Shown: positions 1 to 5,736 of the stretch, piece after piece | Layout: every line of letters begins with the position of its first letter | How positions within the stretch are numbered: the stretch's first letter is position 1 | Assembly (NCBI GenBank): GCA_031255875.1 | Contig: JAIRRR010000306.1 | Coordinates: 1 to 6,845 of the forward strand | Source: Treponema sp. | GTDB taxonomy: Bacteria; Spirochaetota; Spirochaetia; Treponematales; Breznakiellaceae | DNA length: 6,845 nt | Direction: 5' to 3' | The notes under the pieces: generated by a model | What the model was told of the DNA's origin: nothing | Seen by the model: only the letters and a program-made list of their open reading frames with translations | Database searches by the model: none | Made by a program: the position numbers and the translations under genes

Positions 1-1
1 G

Positions 2-697
2 GCGGATTTTCTTGTTTTCAAAAACAACTATTTCCGGAGTTTCAAGTTTCCCGATTTTGACGATCTTTACTGGGCGGGAGGGGGTTACCACGGGAACCCC
101 GAACTGCGCCCCGAAGACGGGTGGGGTGCGGATATTGTCGCGGAGTACCATTGGCGGGAAACGCTTGCGGCGGAAGGCACGGTCTTTGCCCAGTATACAA
201 ATGATTCGATTCATTGGCACAAGTCGTGGGATGGGAGCTGGGAGCCGACGAATATCGGCGAGGCGGCGCTATTCGGGCTGGATTTACGGCTAAAGACAGG
301 TTTTAACGTTTCCTGGGGGCCGGTACAAAAGATAAGCCCCTCCGCATCGTACCAGTATTTGCTGACATATCTGTTAAGCTATGGCTACTCATGGGAGGAC
401 GGGAAACGCATCCCCTACCAGCCTATGCACACCATCGGCGCGTCGCTTGACGTTTCCTGGGGTTCGGGGTCCGTTACCCTGTCGGGGCACTACGAAAGCC
501 TGCGGTATTACAGCCCGACCAATCTTATCGAACTTGCGCCGTACCTGCTCCTCAATGTCAGCGTGAGTCAGAAAATAGGGGGGCATTTCCGGGTATACAC
601 GGCGCTGCGCAATCTGCTCAACCAGAGTTACGAATCGTACAACCGCTACCCCATGCCGGGGCTCAACATCACCGCCGGGCTGCGGTTTGAATATTAG
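2..697 (+). CDS. TonB-dependent outer-membrane receptor, C-terminal part (5' end outside window)
   Basis: This reading frame is open from base 2 and ends at TAG 695-697, giving about 231 residues with no start inside the window; internal ATGs such as the one at 359 are not credible starts because the family signature begins upstream of them. Near its visible N-terminus it reads FRSFKFPDFDDLYW, followed by GNPELRPEDGWGADI, the usual 'F+.P.F.DLYW ... GNP.L+PE' signature in the second half of TonB-dependent barrels. The rest alternates polar and hydrophobic residues as beta-strands do. The end, NLLNQSYESYNRYPMPG and then a final strand closing in FEY, is the typical last-strand pattern with a terminal aromatic residue for BAM recognition. 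Such receptors import cobalamin, siderophores or other metal chelates through the outer membrane using TonB energy. The plug domain and substrate-determining parts are outside the window, so the ligand cannot be named. It converges on the fmdE-like gene. Confidence 0.9.
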   Translation, partial: ADFLVFKNNYFRSFKFPDFDDLYWAGGGYHGNPELRPEDGWGADIVAEYHWRETLAAEGTVFAQYTNDSIHWHKSWDGSWEPTNIGEAALFGLDLRLKTGFNVSWGPVQKISPSASYQYLLTYLLSYGYSWEDGKRIPYQPMHTIGASLDVSWGSGSVTLSGHYESLRYYSPTNLIELAPYLLLNVSVSQKIGGHFRVYTALRNLLNQSYESYNRYPMPGLNITAGLRFEY

Positions 698-701
698 AGT
701 T

Positions 702-746
702 GTCCGGAAATTTCGGTTCCCAAACAGCTTCTTCGGTTTTGGAACA
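702..746. repeat. Intergenic hairpin-forming repeat, copy A (longer form)
   Basis: The 62-bp spacer between the convergent receptor and fmdE-like genes holds an element related to one at 5235-5260. Its first part, GTCCGGAAATTTCGGTT (702-718), matches 14 of 17 positions of the second copy, and its last part (GGTTTTGGAACA, 735-746) matches the end of that copy, with about 20 extra bases between. Arms 716-725 and 736-745 pair at 9 of 10 positions around a 10-base loop. No clear T-run follows on either strand, so a classical intrinsic terminator is uncertain, though a bidirectional transcript end is plausible from its position. Confidence 0.5.
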
Positions 747-759
747 GCCTTGAGCAGCC

Positions 760-1296
760 TTACCCGTTTCCCCAGCCCCGGCTGTACCGGCGGAAACAGT
801 CCATGCAGACCTTCTTCCCCTCCTGGAGCCGTATCCGGTGTTCTGCGGCGTACTCCCCGCAGATATCGCAGGGGACCGAGGGGAAGATACGCGCGGTCTC
901 GGGGATTTCGAACTGCGGGGCGCTGAATTCGAAAATTTCTTCCGGCGGGGCGTCCAGAAGGTACTGCTGCCAGACGCCGCGATCCGTATCCTTGTCCCTT
1001 CTTGCCTTGAGGTAGAGCCTGACGGCCTGGCCGGTGTCGCGGTTTACAAAAGTGAAAACCTGTTTGCCGGTATTGCGGAAGATCAGCGATCCCTTTCCCA
1101 CGGTACAGCCCAGTATGGCCTGTACCGCGTCCACCCCGCAGGCGTCATTCTCCGCGACGCACAGCGCTTCCTCGTCGCTGGCGCGGCCTATGCCCAGGCG
1201 TTCCATTGCCGCCTCGCAGGCTTTCACGCCGATGGCGAGGCCGGGGCATTCATGGCCGTGGAAGGCCTTTGCCCTGTTCCAAAGCTCGCTGTTCAT
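760..1296 (-). CDS. FmdE-domain protein with C-terminal zinc finger
   Basis: This is a complete 178-residue protein. ATG at 1294-1296 is preceded by a strong GGAGGAACC ribosome site (1297-1305). The N-terminal domain has FmdE signatures: FHGHECPG (residues 12-19, with H13, H15 and C17), ENDACGVDA (49-57) and LGCTVGKG (62-69), then a GKQVFTFVNRDTG strand pair. A linker leads to a zinc-finger-like module, C143-x2-C146 and C164-x2-C167. The family is named after a protein associated with formylmethanofuran dehydrogenase, but FmdE proteins are widespread in bacteria that lack that enzyme; they bind metal through the Cys/His cluster and their reaction is not established. There is no methanofuran or molybdopterin gene in view. 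The gene stands alone, convergent with the TonB receptor and divergent from the flagellar operon, with its own promoter candidate. A role in metal sensing or handling is possible but is an inference. Confidence 0.88.
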   Translation of the reverse strand: MNSELWNRAKAFHGHECPGLAIGVKACEAAMERLGIGRASDEEALCVAENDACGVDAVQAILGCTVGKGSLIFRNTGKQVFTFVNRDTGQAVRLYLKARRDKDTDRGVWQQYLLDAPPEEIFEFSAPQFEIPETARIFPSVPCDICGEYAAEHRIRLQEGKKVCMDCFRRYSRGWGNG

Positions 1297-1323
1297 GGTT
1301 CCTCCAAAACAAAAAGGCGTTCG

Positions 1324-1347
1324 GCAATTCCCGGCGCAATTCCGGGC
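1324..1347. repeat. Operator-like tandem and inverted repeat in the fmdE leader
   Basis: Two half-sites, GCAATTCCCGGC (1324-1335) and GCAATTCCGGGC (1336-1347), stand in tandem with a 12-base period and differ at one position. Within them CCCGG (1330-1334) and CCGGG (1342-1346) are perfectly inverted around 7 bases. The block lies at roughly +6 to +30 of the predicted fmdE transcript, a usual place for a repressor operator; it could also be an RNA structure. No regulator is encoded in view and none can be named. Confidence 0.4.
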
Positions 1348-1359
1348 GGCCTGTTGCAG

Positions 1360-1388
1360 AGGATACCGCGCAAGGGTTCCAAAGTCAA
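1360..1388 (-). promoter_or_regulatory. Sigma-70-like promoter for the fmdE-like gene
   Basis: On the minus strand TTGACT (1388-1383; 5 of 6 to TTGACA) is followed after exactly 17 bases by TATCCT (1365-1360; 4 of 6 to TATAAT). Predicted transcription would begin near 1353, leaving about 56 bases of leader before the ATG at 1296. The match and spacing are good, but in GC-rich DNA a single hit of this quality is still only a candidate. Confidence 0.5.
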
Positions 1389-1397
1389 GGATTTGCC

Positions 1398-1424
1398 TAA
1401 ACCATCCCCGCCGGATACCGATAA
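1398..1424 (+). promoter_or_regulatory. Sigma-28 (FliA)-type promoter for the flagellar operon
   Basis: TAAACCAT (1398-1405), an 11-base spacer (1406-1416) and ACCGATAA (1417-1424) fit the FliA consensus TAAAGTTT-N11-GCCGATAA. The TAAA core of the -35 is perfect, the spacer has the right length, and the -10 matches 7 of 8 bases. It faces the flgN-like gene, whose operon encodes hook-filament junction proteins and the FliW/CsrA pair, all late flagellar functions commonly under this sigma factor. The expected start site is near 1431, about 63 bases upstream of the flgN-like ATG. The sigma-28 and fmdE -35 boxes are back to back, 9 bases apart. Confidence 0.72.
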
Positions 1425-1441
1425 TCTATTAGAGGCTTACC

Positions 1442-1504
1442 ATGATGGCGGCGGTATGTTGGCCCGGCAAGTACAGGCGGGCCGGAGGGGTATATGCGGG
1501 TTGA
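1442..1504 (+). CDS. Possible 20-codon leader ORF overlapping the flgN start
   Basis: An ATG at 1442 opens a 20-codon frame that stops at TGA 1502-1504, so it overlaps the start of the flgN-like gene (1494) by 11 bases in a different frame. AGAGG (1431-1435) sits 6 bases before this ATG and almost at the predicted FliA start site. The peptide begins MMAAVCWPGK and has no recognised family. Ribosomes reading it would pass through the hairpin at 1461-1483 and the flgN ribosome site. It may be a translated leader or chance; nothing but position and spacing supports it. Confidence 0.22.
   Translation: MMAAVCWPGKYRRAGGVYAG
1461..1490 (+). promoter_or_regulatory. Leader hairpin abutting the flgN ribosome binding site
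   Basis: GGCCCG (1461-1466) and CGGGCC (1478-1483) are perfect inverted repeats around an 11-base loop. The right arm touches GGAGGGG (1484-1490), the ribosome binding site of the flgN-like gene, whose ATG is at 1494. The six pairs are all G-C. A stem this close could limit ribosome access. The GGA directly after the stem is also the core triplet recognised by CsrA, which the same operon encodes; any CsrA binding here is an inference. Confidence 0.42.
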
Positions 1505-2003
1505 ATACGGCAGATGCGTTTCGGTTTTGGGCGCGGAAACTGAATTGGCGGATAAAATTCGCGCGATGGTGGTAATGGTCCGCAGGGCGGTAGAAGGCCG
1601 CGCCTGGACGGATTTCGAGCTTCTCATGGAGGAGCTGGCCCGGAGCGGGGCGGAATTCGAGGCGCTGGAACAGGAACGGGAGGCGGCTTTCGCGGCCCTG
1701 GCCGGAGAGGACGGGGAGGGCGGGGCGGACTTTGCCAAAGACGTCGGCTTTTACGCCCTGGCGGCGCGGCTTCCCGCCGAAGAACGGCAGACTCTCGCCG
1801 GGCTTTACCGCGGCCTCAAGCTGGCTATTTTCAGGGTGGGCATCGAAAACAGCGCCCTGATGAATTATCTTAACGGGGTCCGCGGCATTGTTTCCGATTT
1901 TATATCCGCGGCCTTCCCCGACAGGCGGGGAAAGCTCTACACGAGGCGGGGCGGGCAGATTCACGCGGACATGCGGAGCATGGTCCTGGACCGGCAATTT
2001 TAG
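1494..2003 (+). CDS. flgN: FlgN-like flagellar export chaperone (probable)
   Basis: This 169-residue protein starts at ATG 1494 behind GGAGGGG (1484-1490) and ends at TAG 2001-2003, 41 bases before flgK. It has no signal peptide or membrane segment and appears largely helical. Residues about 15-70 form an Ala/Glu/Leu-rich stretch with coiled-coil character (DFELLMEELARSG and on through FEALEQEREAAFAAL). A second helical part contains LKLAIFRVGIENSALMNYLN and ends in a basic tail. FlgN proteins are small helical cytosolic chaperones that keep FlgK and FlgL monomers export-ready and deliver them to the type III gate. The identification rests on size, helical build and position immediately ahead of flgK and flgL, since FlgN sequences diverge strongly and there is no sharp motif. 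It is probably the first full gene of the FliA-driven operon. An unrelated spirochete flagellar accessory protein is the main alternative. Confidence 0.68.
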   Translation: MRVEYGRCVSVLGAETELADKIRAMVVMVRRAVEGRAWTDFELLMEELARSGAEFEALEQEREAAFAALAGEDGEGGADFAKDVGFYALAARLPAEERQTLAGLYRGLKLAIFRVGIENSALMNYLNGVRGIVSDFISAAFPDRRGKLYTRRGGQIHADMRSMVLDRQF

Positions 2004-2044
2004 GGGACCGGCGTTTCGGAGCCTGCGGGCTATAGGGGGATACC

Positions 2045-3934
2045 ATGACATCGACCTTTATGGGGATTGAAATCGGCAAGCGGGGGGTGGTCGCCCACCA
2101 GCAGGCTTTGACCATAACCGGGCACAACCTGACCAATGCCAGCAACGAAGGCTATTCCCGGCAACGGGTGGAGCTTTCCGCGTTTGAGCCGATTTATCTG
2201 CCCGGGCTGAACCGGGAGGAAACGCCGGGGCAGATAGGGCAGGGGACCATCGTCAGCCGTATCGAGCGGATGCGGGACCAGCTTCTGGACAAGAGGATCA
2301 TAGCCCAGGCGGGCGGGGAGGGGTACTGGACCGCACGGGATCCCTACATACGTATGATGGAACAGGCGTATCTGGAGGTGGGGGACAGCTCCATCAGGGG
2401 AAAGATGGACGCTTTTTGGGACGCCTGGCAGGAGCTTTCGATATACCCCGCCGATACGGCCCCGAGAACCGCCGTGCTGGAGAGGGGCAAGACCCTGATT
2501 GACGGGATTCACGAGCGCTTCAAGGCCCTTAAAGGGCTTCAGGATATGGTCGAGGAAGACATCCAGCTTACGGTAAGGCGGGTGAACGAGCTTTCCCGGG
2601 AAATCGCGGGCCTTAACCGCGACATCCAGCGGATCCAGGGGCAGGGGGACAATCCCAACGACCTGATGGACAGGCGGGATCTGCTGGTCGACCGGCTTTC
2701 CTCGATTATCGACGTGACTGTTGACAGCCGGGACCCCGACGAGTTTATGGTCCACACGGCGGGCTTTATCCTGGTACAGGGCCAGGTGGGCCGCAGCTTC
2801 GATCTGGAGCCGGGCACCGAGACCGAGGGCTATTCGCGGATCGTCTGGCGCGAGACCGGGGACGAGGCCCGCTTCCGCGACGGGAGCCTCGCGGCCCTGC
2901 TGGATCTGCGGGACCAGACCATCCAGGGCGAGATTCAGACCCTGGACAACATGACCATGAATTTTATCGATCTGGTAAACGAGGTCCACCGGGAAGGGTA
3001 CGGGATAAGCGGCTCCACGGGCCTCGATTTCTTTACCGAGCATCCCTTTGTAACCAATGTAAACGGCAACTACGACCGCGACGGGGACGGCGAGTACGAT
3101 TCCAGTTATATTTTCCGCATGAACGGGACCAACGCGCTTGAGATGAGGGCCCAGATCGGGCTTGAAGGAACTATCACCCTTTCCGGCGCGGACGGCAATG
3201 TGGCGGTTCCCTACTACCCTACCGACACGGTGCAGGACGTGATCGGGCGGATCAACAACGCTGGGGCGGAGGTTGTCGCCCGGCTTAACCGCAGCGGCTT
3301 TCTCTCCCTCAAGGGCACCACCGCCGAAGGTTCCATCGCGCCCGGAGGCAACCCGGATTTCGTGATACGCCACGTGGAAGATTCCGGATATTTCCTTGCC
3401 GGTTACGCGGGCCTGCTCAACGGATCGGGCGCGGAAAACGCCTACGACTGGGCCGGCCCCGACGCGGTGGCGGCACTGGCCGGCGGCGCCCAGGACTGGG
3501 CCGTGGCGCCTACAGCCCACCCTTCCGGCTGGATCGAGGTGAACAGGGCTGTCCTGAAAGACCCCGCGTCCGTGGCCTCGGGTTTTGGCGAAAACGGCCG
3601 CCCGGCGAATCCCGGGAACGGCGAGGCGGCCCTGGCGGTGGCCGCGATCAGGAACAACGCCGTAATGGTGGGGCGGCTCGGCACTTTCGACGACTATTTC
3701 GCCGATGCCGTGGGCAGGATCGGCATGCTCGGCGAGCAGAGCCGGGAAGCCCTGGCGACGGAGAACCTTATTATGAAGCAGCTCAAGGATATGCGGGATT
3801 CTGTTTCCGGGGTAAATATCGACGAGGAGCTTGCGGCGATGATCAAGTACCAGCACGGCTACAATGCTGCGGCAAGGTTTATTACCACGGTCAACTCGCT
3901 CTATGACACGCTGATCAACCGGATGGGAGTGTGA
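2045..3934 (+). CDS. flgK: Flagellar hook-associated protein 1 (hook-filament junction protein FlgK)
   Basis: This is a complete 629-residue FlgK. ATG 2045 follows AGGGGGA (2034-2040). Residues 26-40, GHNLTNASNEGYSRQ, are the rod/hook/HAP N-terminal signature, and the C-terminus carries the matching helix (SGVNIDEELAAMIKYQHGYNAAARF and following). The two terminal helices pack together in the assembled axial structure. Between them are the FlgK helical domain (about 85-205, with DLMDRRDLLVDRLS) and a variable beta-rich outer domain. The latter includes an acidic DxDxDG loop at 344-352 and a flagellin-IN-like segment around 375-425 (GTITLSG ... AEVVARLNRSGFLSLKG). FlgK is exported through the flagellar type III system and forms the first junction ring between hook and filament, in the periplasm in spirochetes. 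The length is at the upper end of the usual range because of the central domain. It is followed after 26 bases by flgL. Confidence 0.96.
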   Translation: MTSTFMGIEIGKRGVVAHQQALTITGHNLTNASNEGYSRQRVELSAFEPIYLPGLNREETPGQIGQGTIVSRIERMRDQLLDKRIIAQAGGEGYWTARDPYIRMMEQAYLEVGDSSIRGKMDAFWDAWQELSIYPADTAPRTAVLERGKTLIDGIHERFKALKGLQDMVEEDIQLTVRRVNELSREIAGLNRDIQRIQGQGDNPNDLMDRRDLLVDRLSSIIDVTVDSRDPDEFMVHTAGFILVQGQVGRSFDLEPGTETEGYSRIVWRETGDEARFRDGSLAALLDLRDQTIQGEIQTLDNMTMNFIDLVNEVHREGYGISGSTGLDFFTEHPFVTNVNGNYDRDGDGEYDSSYIFRMNGTNALEMRAQIGLEGTITLSGADGNVAVPYYPTDTVQDVIGRINNAGAEVVARLNRSGFLSLKGTTAEGSIAPGGNPDFVIRHVEDSGYFLAGYAGLLNGSGAENAYDWAGPDAVAALAGGAQDWAVAPTAHPSGWIEVNRAVLKDPASVASGFGENGRPANPGNGEAALAVAAIRNNAVMVGRLGTFDDYFADAVGRIGMLGEQSREALATENLIMKQLKDMRDSVSGVNIDEELAAMIKYQHGYNAAARFITTVNSLYDTLINRMGV

Positions 3935-3960
3935 CGCGCGCGGTTTTTTAGGAGGATGCT

Positions 3961-5223
3961 ATGAGACGGGTTTCTACGGACATGCCGAATAACGATATGC
4001 AGTTCTACCTGAGGCGTCAGGAAGAGGGGCTGTCGGATATTCAGAACAAGATGGCGGGGCAAAAAAAAATTCTCGTCCCAAGGGACGATCCCCTGGCGGT
4101 TTCCCACGCGGTGCGCTACGAATCCTACCTTGCCCGGCTTGAACGGTTTGAAAAAAACACCCTTTACGCGAAGGAGCATTACAATGAAATCGACGCGTAT
4201 TTAAGGCAGGCAAACGATATTCTGCAAAGGATACGGGAGCTGTCGGTACAGGGGGCAAACGGTACTTATGTTAAGGAAGATCTTGGATTCATGGCCGTGG
4301 AGGTAAACGAACTGTTAAAGGAATTGGTATCTATCGCCAACTCGATAGGGTCCGACGGCAAGCAGCTCTTTGCCGGGGACAGGGCCTTTACCGAGCCGTT
4401 CCGGGTGGCGGAAGGCGCGGTCCAGGGGGGCGGCGGTTCTTCGGAACAGATACCGATGGTAACAGCCGTGGAGTACCGGGGGGCCGGTTCCGCAAGACGC
4501 GCCGAAATTACCGACAGGGCCTATTCCGACCTGGACATCGGCGGTGGTGAGGCGTTCTGGGCGGAAAAGATGCAGATCTTTTCCGGCATCGACGCCGTTG
4601 ATTACCGGGCGGAAAGCGCGGGGGCCTTTTTTATCGACGGGCAGGAGATCGCCGTAAGCCCCGGCGACACGGTTTACGCGATAGCCGCCAAGATAAACGA
4701 TTCCGCCGCGCCGGTCAAGGCGTACATCGATCCGGAAAGCCGGGGGCTTGTTCTCGAAGGGACCAACGCCCACCTTATCAGGGCCGAAGACCGGCAGGAT
4801 TCCCGGGTTTTGCAGGATCTGGGGATCATCACGTTTAACAGCGATCCCGCCGCCCCGAACTGGCACCCGGGCGCCAGGGTTTCCGGGGGCTCGCTTTTCG
4901 ACATGGTGATCCGGCTCAGGGACGCCCTGTTCCGGGGCGATCAGGGCTTTGTGGGAAGCCAGGGCATAGGCGGCATGGACCTGGCCCTGTCTAACTTGCA
5001 GAGCAGGCTTGCCCTGAACGGTTCCAGGCAGGAACGGGCGGAGAGCGCCTGGGAGCGGCTCAATACGGAAATTCCCAATGTAACGGAGGCGCTCGGCCGG
5101 GAGAATTCCCTGGATTTCACCGATGCCGCCGTGGAGCTGGGGATGATGCAGTTTGCCCACCGGGCGGCCTTGCAGACGGCGTCGAAGATACTGCCGACTA
5201 CCCTGCTTGACTTTTTACGCTGA
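3961..5223 (+). CDS. flgL: Flagellar hook-associated protein 3 (hook-filament junction protein FlgL)
   Basis: This is a complete 420-residue FlgL starting at ATG 3961 behind a strong AGGAGG (3950-3955). The N-terminus has the family pattern: MRRVST, then Q-rich helical sequence, KKILVPRDDPLAVSHAV (35-51, the 'psDDP' motif) and RIRELSVQGANGTY, followed by LFAGD near residue 140. A flagellin-IN-like beta segment follows at about 220-275 (FFIDGQEIAVSPGDTVYAIA). The C-terminal helix contains the flagellin-like LGMMQFAHRAALQTASKILP. FlgL forms the second junction layer, onto which the filament is built. Two oddities are an A9 run at codons 34-36, in an otherwise GC-rich gene, and an A7 run at 4151-4157. 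Alternative functions are unlikely, since flagellin itself lacks this order and the position after flgK is diagnostic. Confidence 0.95.
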   Translation: MRRVSTDMPNNDMQFYLRRQEEGLSDIQNKMAGQKKILVPRDDPLAVSHAVRYESYLARLERFEKNTLYAKEHYNEIDAYLRQANDILQRIRELSVQGANGTYVKEDLGFMAVEVNELLKELVSIANSIGSDGKQLFAGDRAFTEPFRVAEGAVQGGGGSSEQIPMVTAVEYRGAGSARRAEITDRAYSDLDIGGGEAFWAEKMQIFSGIDAVDYRAESAGAFFIDGQEIAVSPGDTVYAIAAKINDSAAPVKAYIDPESRGLVLEGTNAHLIRAEDRQDSRVLQDLGIITFNSDPAAPNWHPGARVSGGSLFDMVIRLRDALFRGDQGFVGSQGIGGMDLALSNLQSRLALNGSRQERAESAWERLNTEIPNVTEALGRENSLDFTDAAVELGMMQFAHRAALQTASKILPTTLLDFLR

Positions 5224-5234
5224 TAACCCGGGCC

Positions 5235-5260
5235 GTCCGAAAACTCCGGTTTTTGGAACA
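5235..5260 (+). repeat. Intergenic hairpin-forming repeat, copy B (short form), between flgL and fliW
   Basis: The 63-bp flgL-fliW gap contains GTCCGAAAACTCCGGTT followed by TTTGGAACA. Arms 5236-5244 and 5249-5257 form nine consecutive pairs, one of them G-U, closed by the loop TCCG. A C(UCCG)G loop belongs to the very stable UNCG tetraloop class. No U-run follows, so it is not a typical intrinsic terminator. It may stabilise or help process the mRNA between flgKL and fliW-csrA, or simply be a dispersed repeat, since a related copy lies at 702-746. Confidence 0.6.
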
Positions 5261-5272
5261 AGCCCGACTCTT

Positions 5273-5289
5273 AAAAGGATTAGGACGTG
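5273..5289 (+). promoter_or_regulatory. Ribosome binding site and GTG start of fliW, with two GGA motifs
   Basis: AAAAGGA (5273-5279) lies 7 bases before GTG 5287, the start used for fliW. A second GGA at 5283-5285 is too close to the start to be the ribosome site. Paired GGA triplets around a start are a common arrangement for CsrA-repressed messages, so feedback on fliW is conceivable, but neither GGA sits in an obvious hairpin loop. Confidence 0.4.
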
Positions 5290-5736
5290 AAGGTATCAAC
5301 AAAACCTTATGGCGTAATCGAAGTGGACGAACGCCAGAGAATCGAATTCCCCATGGGGCTTTTCGGCTTTGAATCGTACAAGGATTTCGCCATCCTTGAC
5401 GCGGACCGTCAGCCTTTCTACTGGCTCCAGTCGCTGGAAGTACAGGATCTGGCGTTTATCCTGGTAAATCCCTTCCTGTTCCGGCCCGATTACGAGCTGG
5501 ACATCGGCGACGAGGAGCTTAAGGATATAGGGATTTCCAGCCCGGACAAGGCGCTGGTATTTTCCATCGTTACCATTCCCGCCGCCGGCGGCCCCATGAC
5601 CGCCAACCTCCAGGGGCCGCTCATCATCAACCGGGAACAGCGCATAGGCAGACAGGCCGTTCTTACCGACTCCCGCTGGAAGACCAAGCACAACATCGTG
5701 GAAGAGCTGGCTGCGGCAAGGAAGGCGTCATGCTGA
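5287..5736 (+). CDS. fliW: Flagellar assembly factor FliW
   Basis: This 149-residue protein starts at GTG 5287, chosen because AAAAGGA is correctly spaced and the family N-terminus begins here. Family marks include [15 protein letters not shown] (8-22), GLFGFE (24-29; usually GLPGFE), FYWLQSLE in the middle and NLQGPLIIN (107-115) near the end, and the length is typical. FliW is a cytosolic beta-barrel protein that binds flagellin and, when flagellin is exported, is freed to bind CsrA and relieve its repression of flagellin mRNA. The partner CsrA is encoded directly downstream: fliW TGA 5734-5736 overlaps csrA ATG 5730, a 7-base overlap that suggests translational coupling and matched amounts of the two partners. 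Grouping with flgK and flgL is typical of treponemes and Bacillus-like genomes. Confidence 0.95.
   Translation: MKVSTKPYGVIEVDERQRIEFPMGLFGFESYKDFAILDADRQPFYWLQSLEVQDLAFILVNPFLFRPDYELDIGDEELKDIGISSPDKALVFSIVTIPAAGGPMTANLQGPLIINREQRIGRQAVLTDSRWKTKHNIVEELAAARKASC

Noticed and set aside
12..293. 93-residue frame at the left edge
   Set aside because: It is out of frame with the TonB-receptor reading, which carries clear family motifs through the same bases. The Ser/Arg-rich product matches nothing.
760..1296. True formylmethanofuran dehydrogenase subunit, implying methanogenesis-type C1 metabolism
   Set aside because: FmdE is a family name used widely in bacteria without that enzyme, and no catalytic subunit or cofactor gene is visible.
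838..1575. 245-residue plus-strand frame over the fmdE gene and the control region
   Set aside because: It is codon-aligned antisense to fmdE, runs through promoter DNA and into flgN in the wrong frame, and has no family resemblance or good ribosome site.
1437..2051. 204-residue minus-strand frame over the flgN-like gene
   Set aside because: It is codon-aligned antisense, and its composition is Pro/Arg/Gly-rich as expected for a shadow of an Ala/Glu-rich GC-rich gene.
2030..3856. 608-residue open frame antisense to flgK
   Set aside because: It is codon-aligned with flgK on the opposite strand. Its stops would need TTA, CTA or TCA codons in flgK, which GC-rich genes avoid. It has no recognisable domain, and FlgK is unmistakable.
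3935..3950. CGCGCGCGG plus T6 between flgK and flgL as a terminator
   Set aside because: The CG run is self-complementary but leaves no loop for a stable hairpin, and the T-run leads straight into the strong flgL ribosome site.
4315..5160. 281-residue open frame antisense to flgL
   Set aside because: It has the same cause as the flgK shadow: codon alignment plus avoidance of TTA, CTA and TCA. The sense protein is a complete FlgL.
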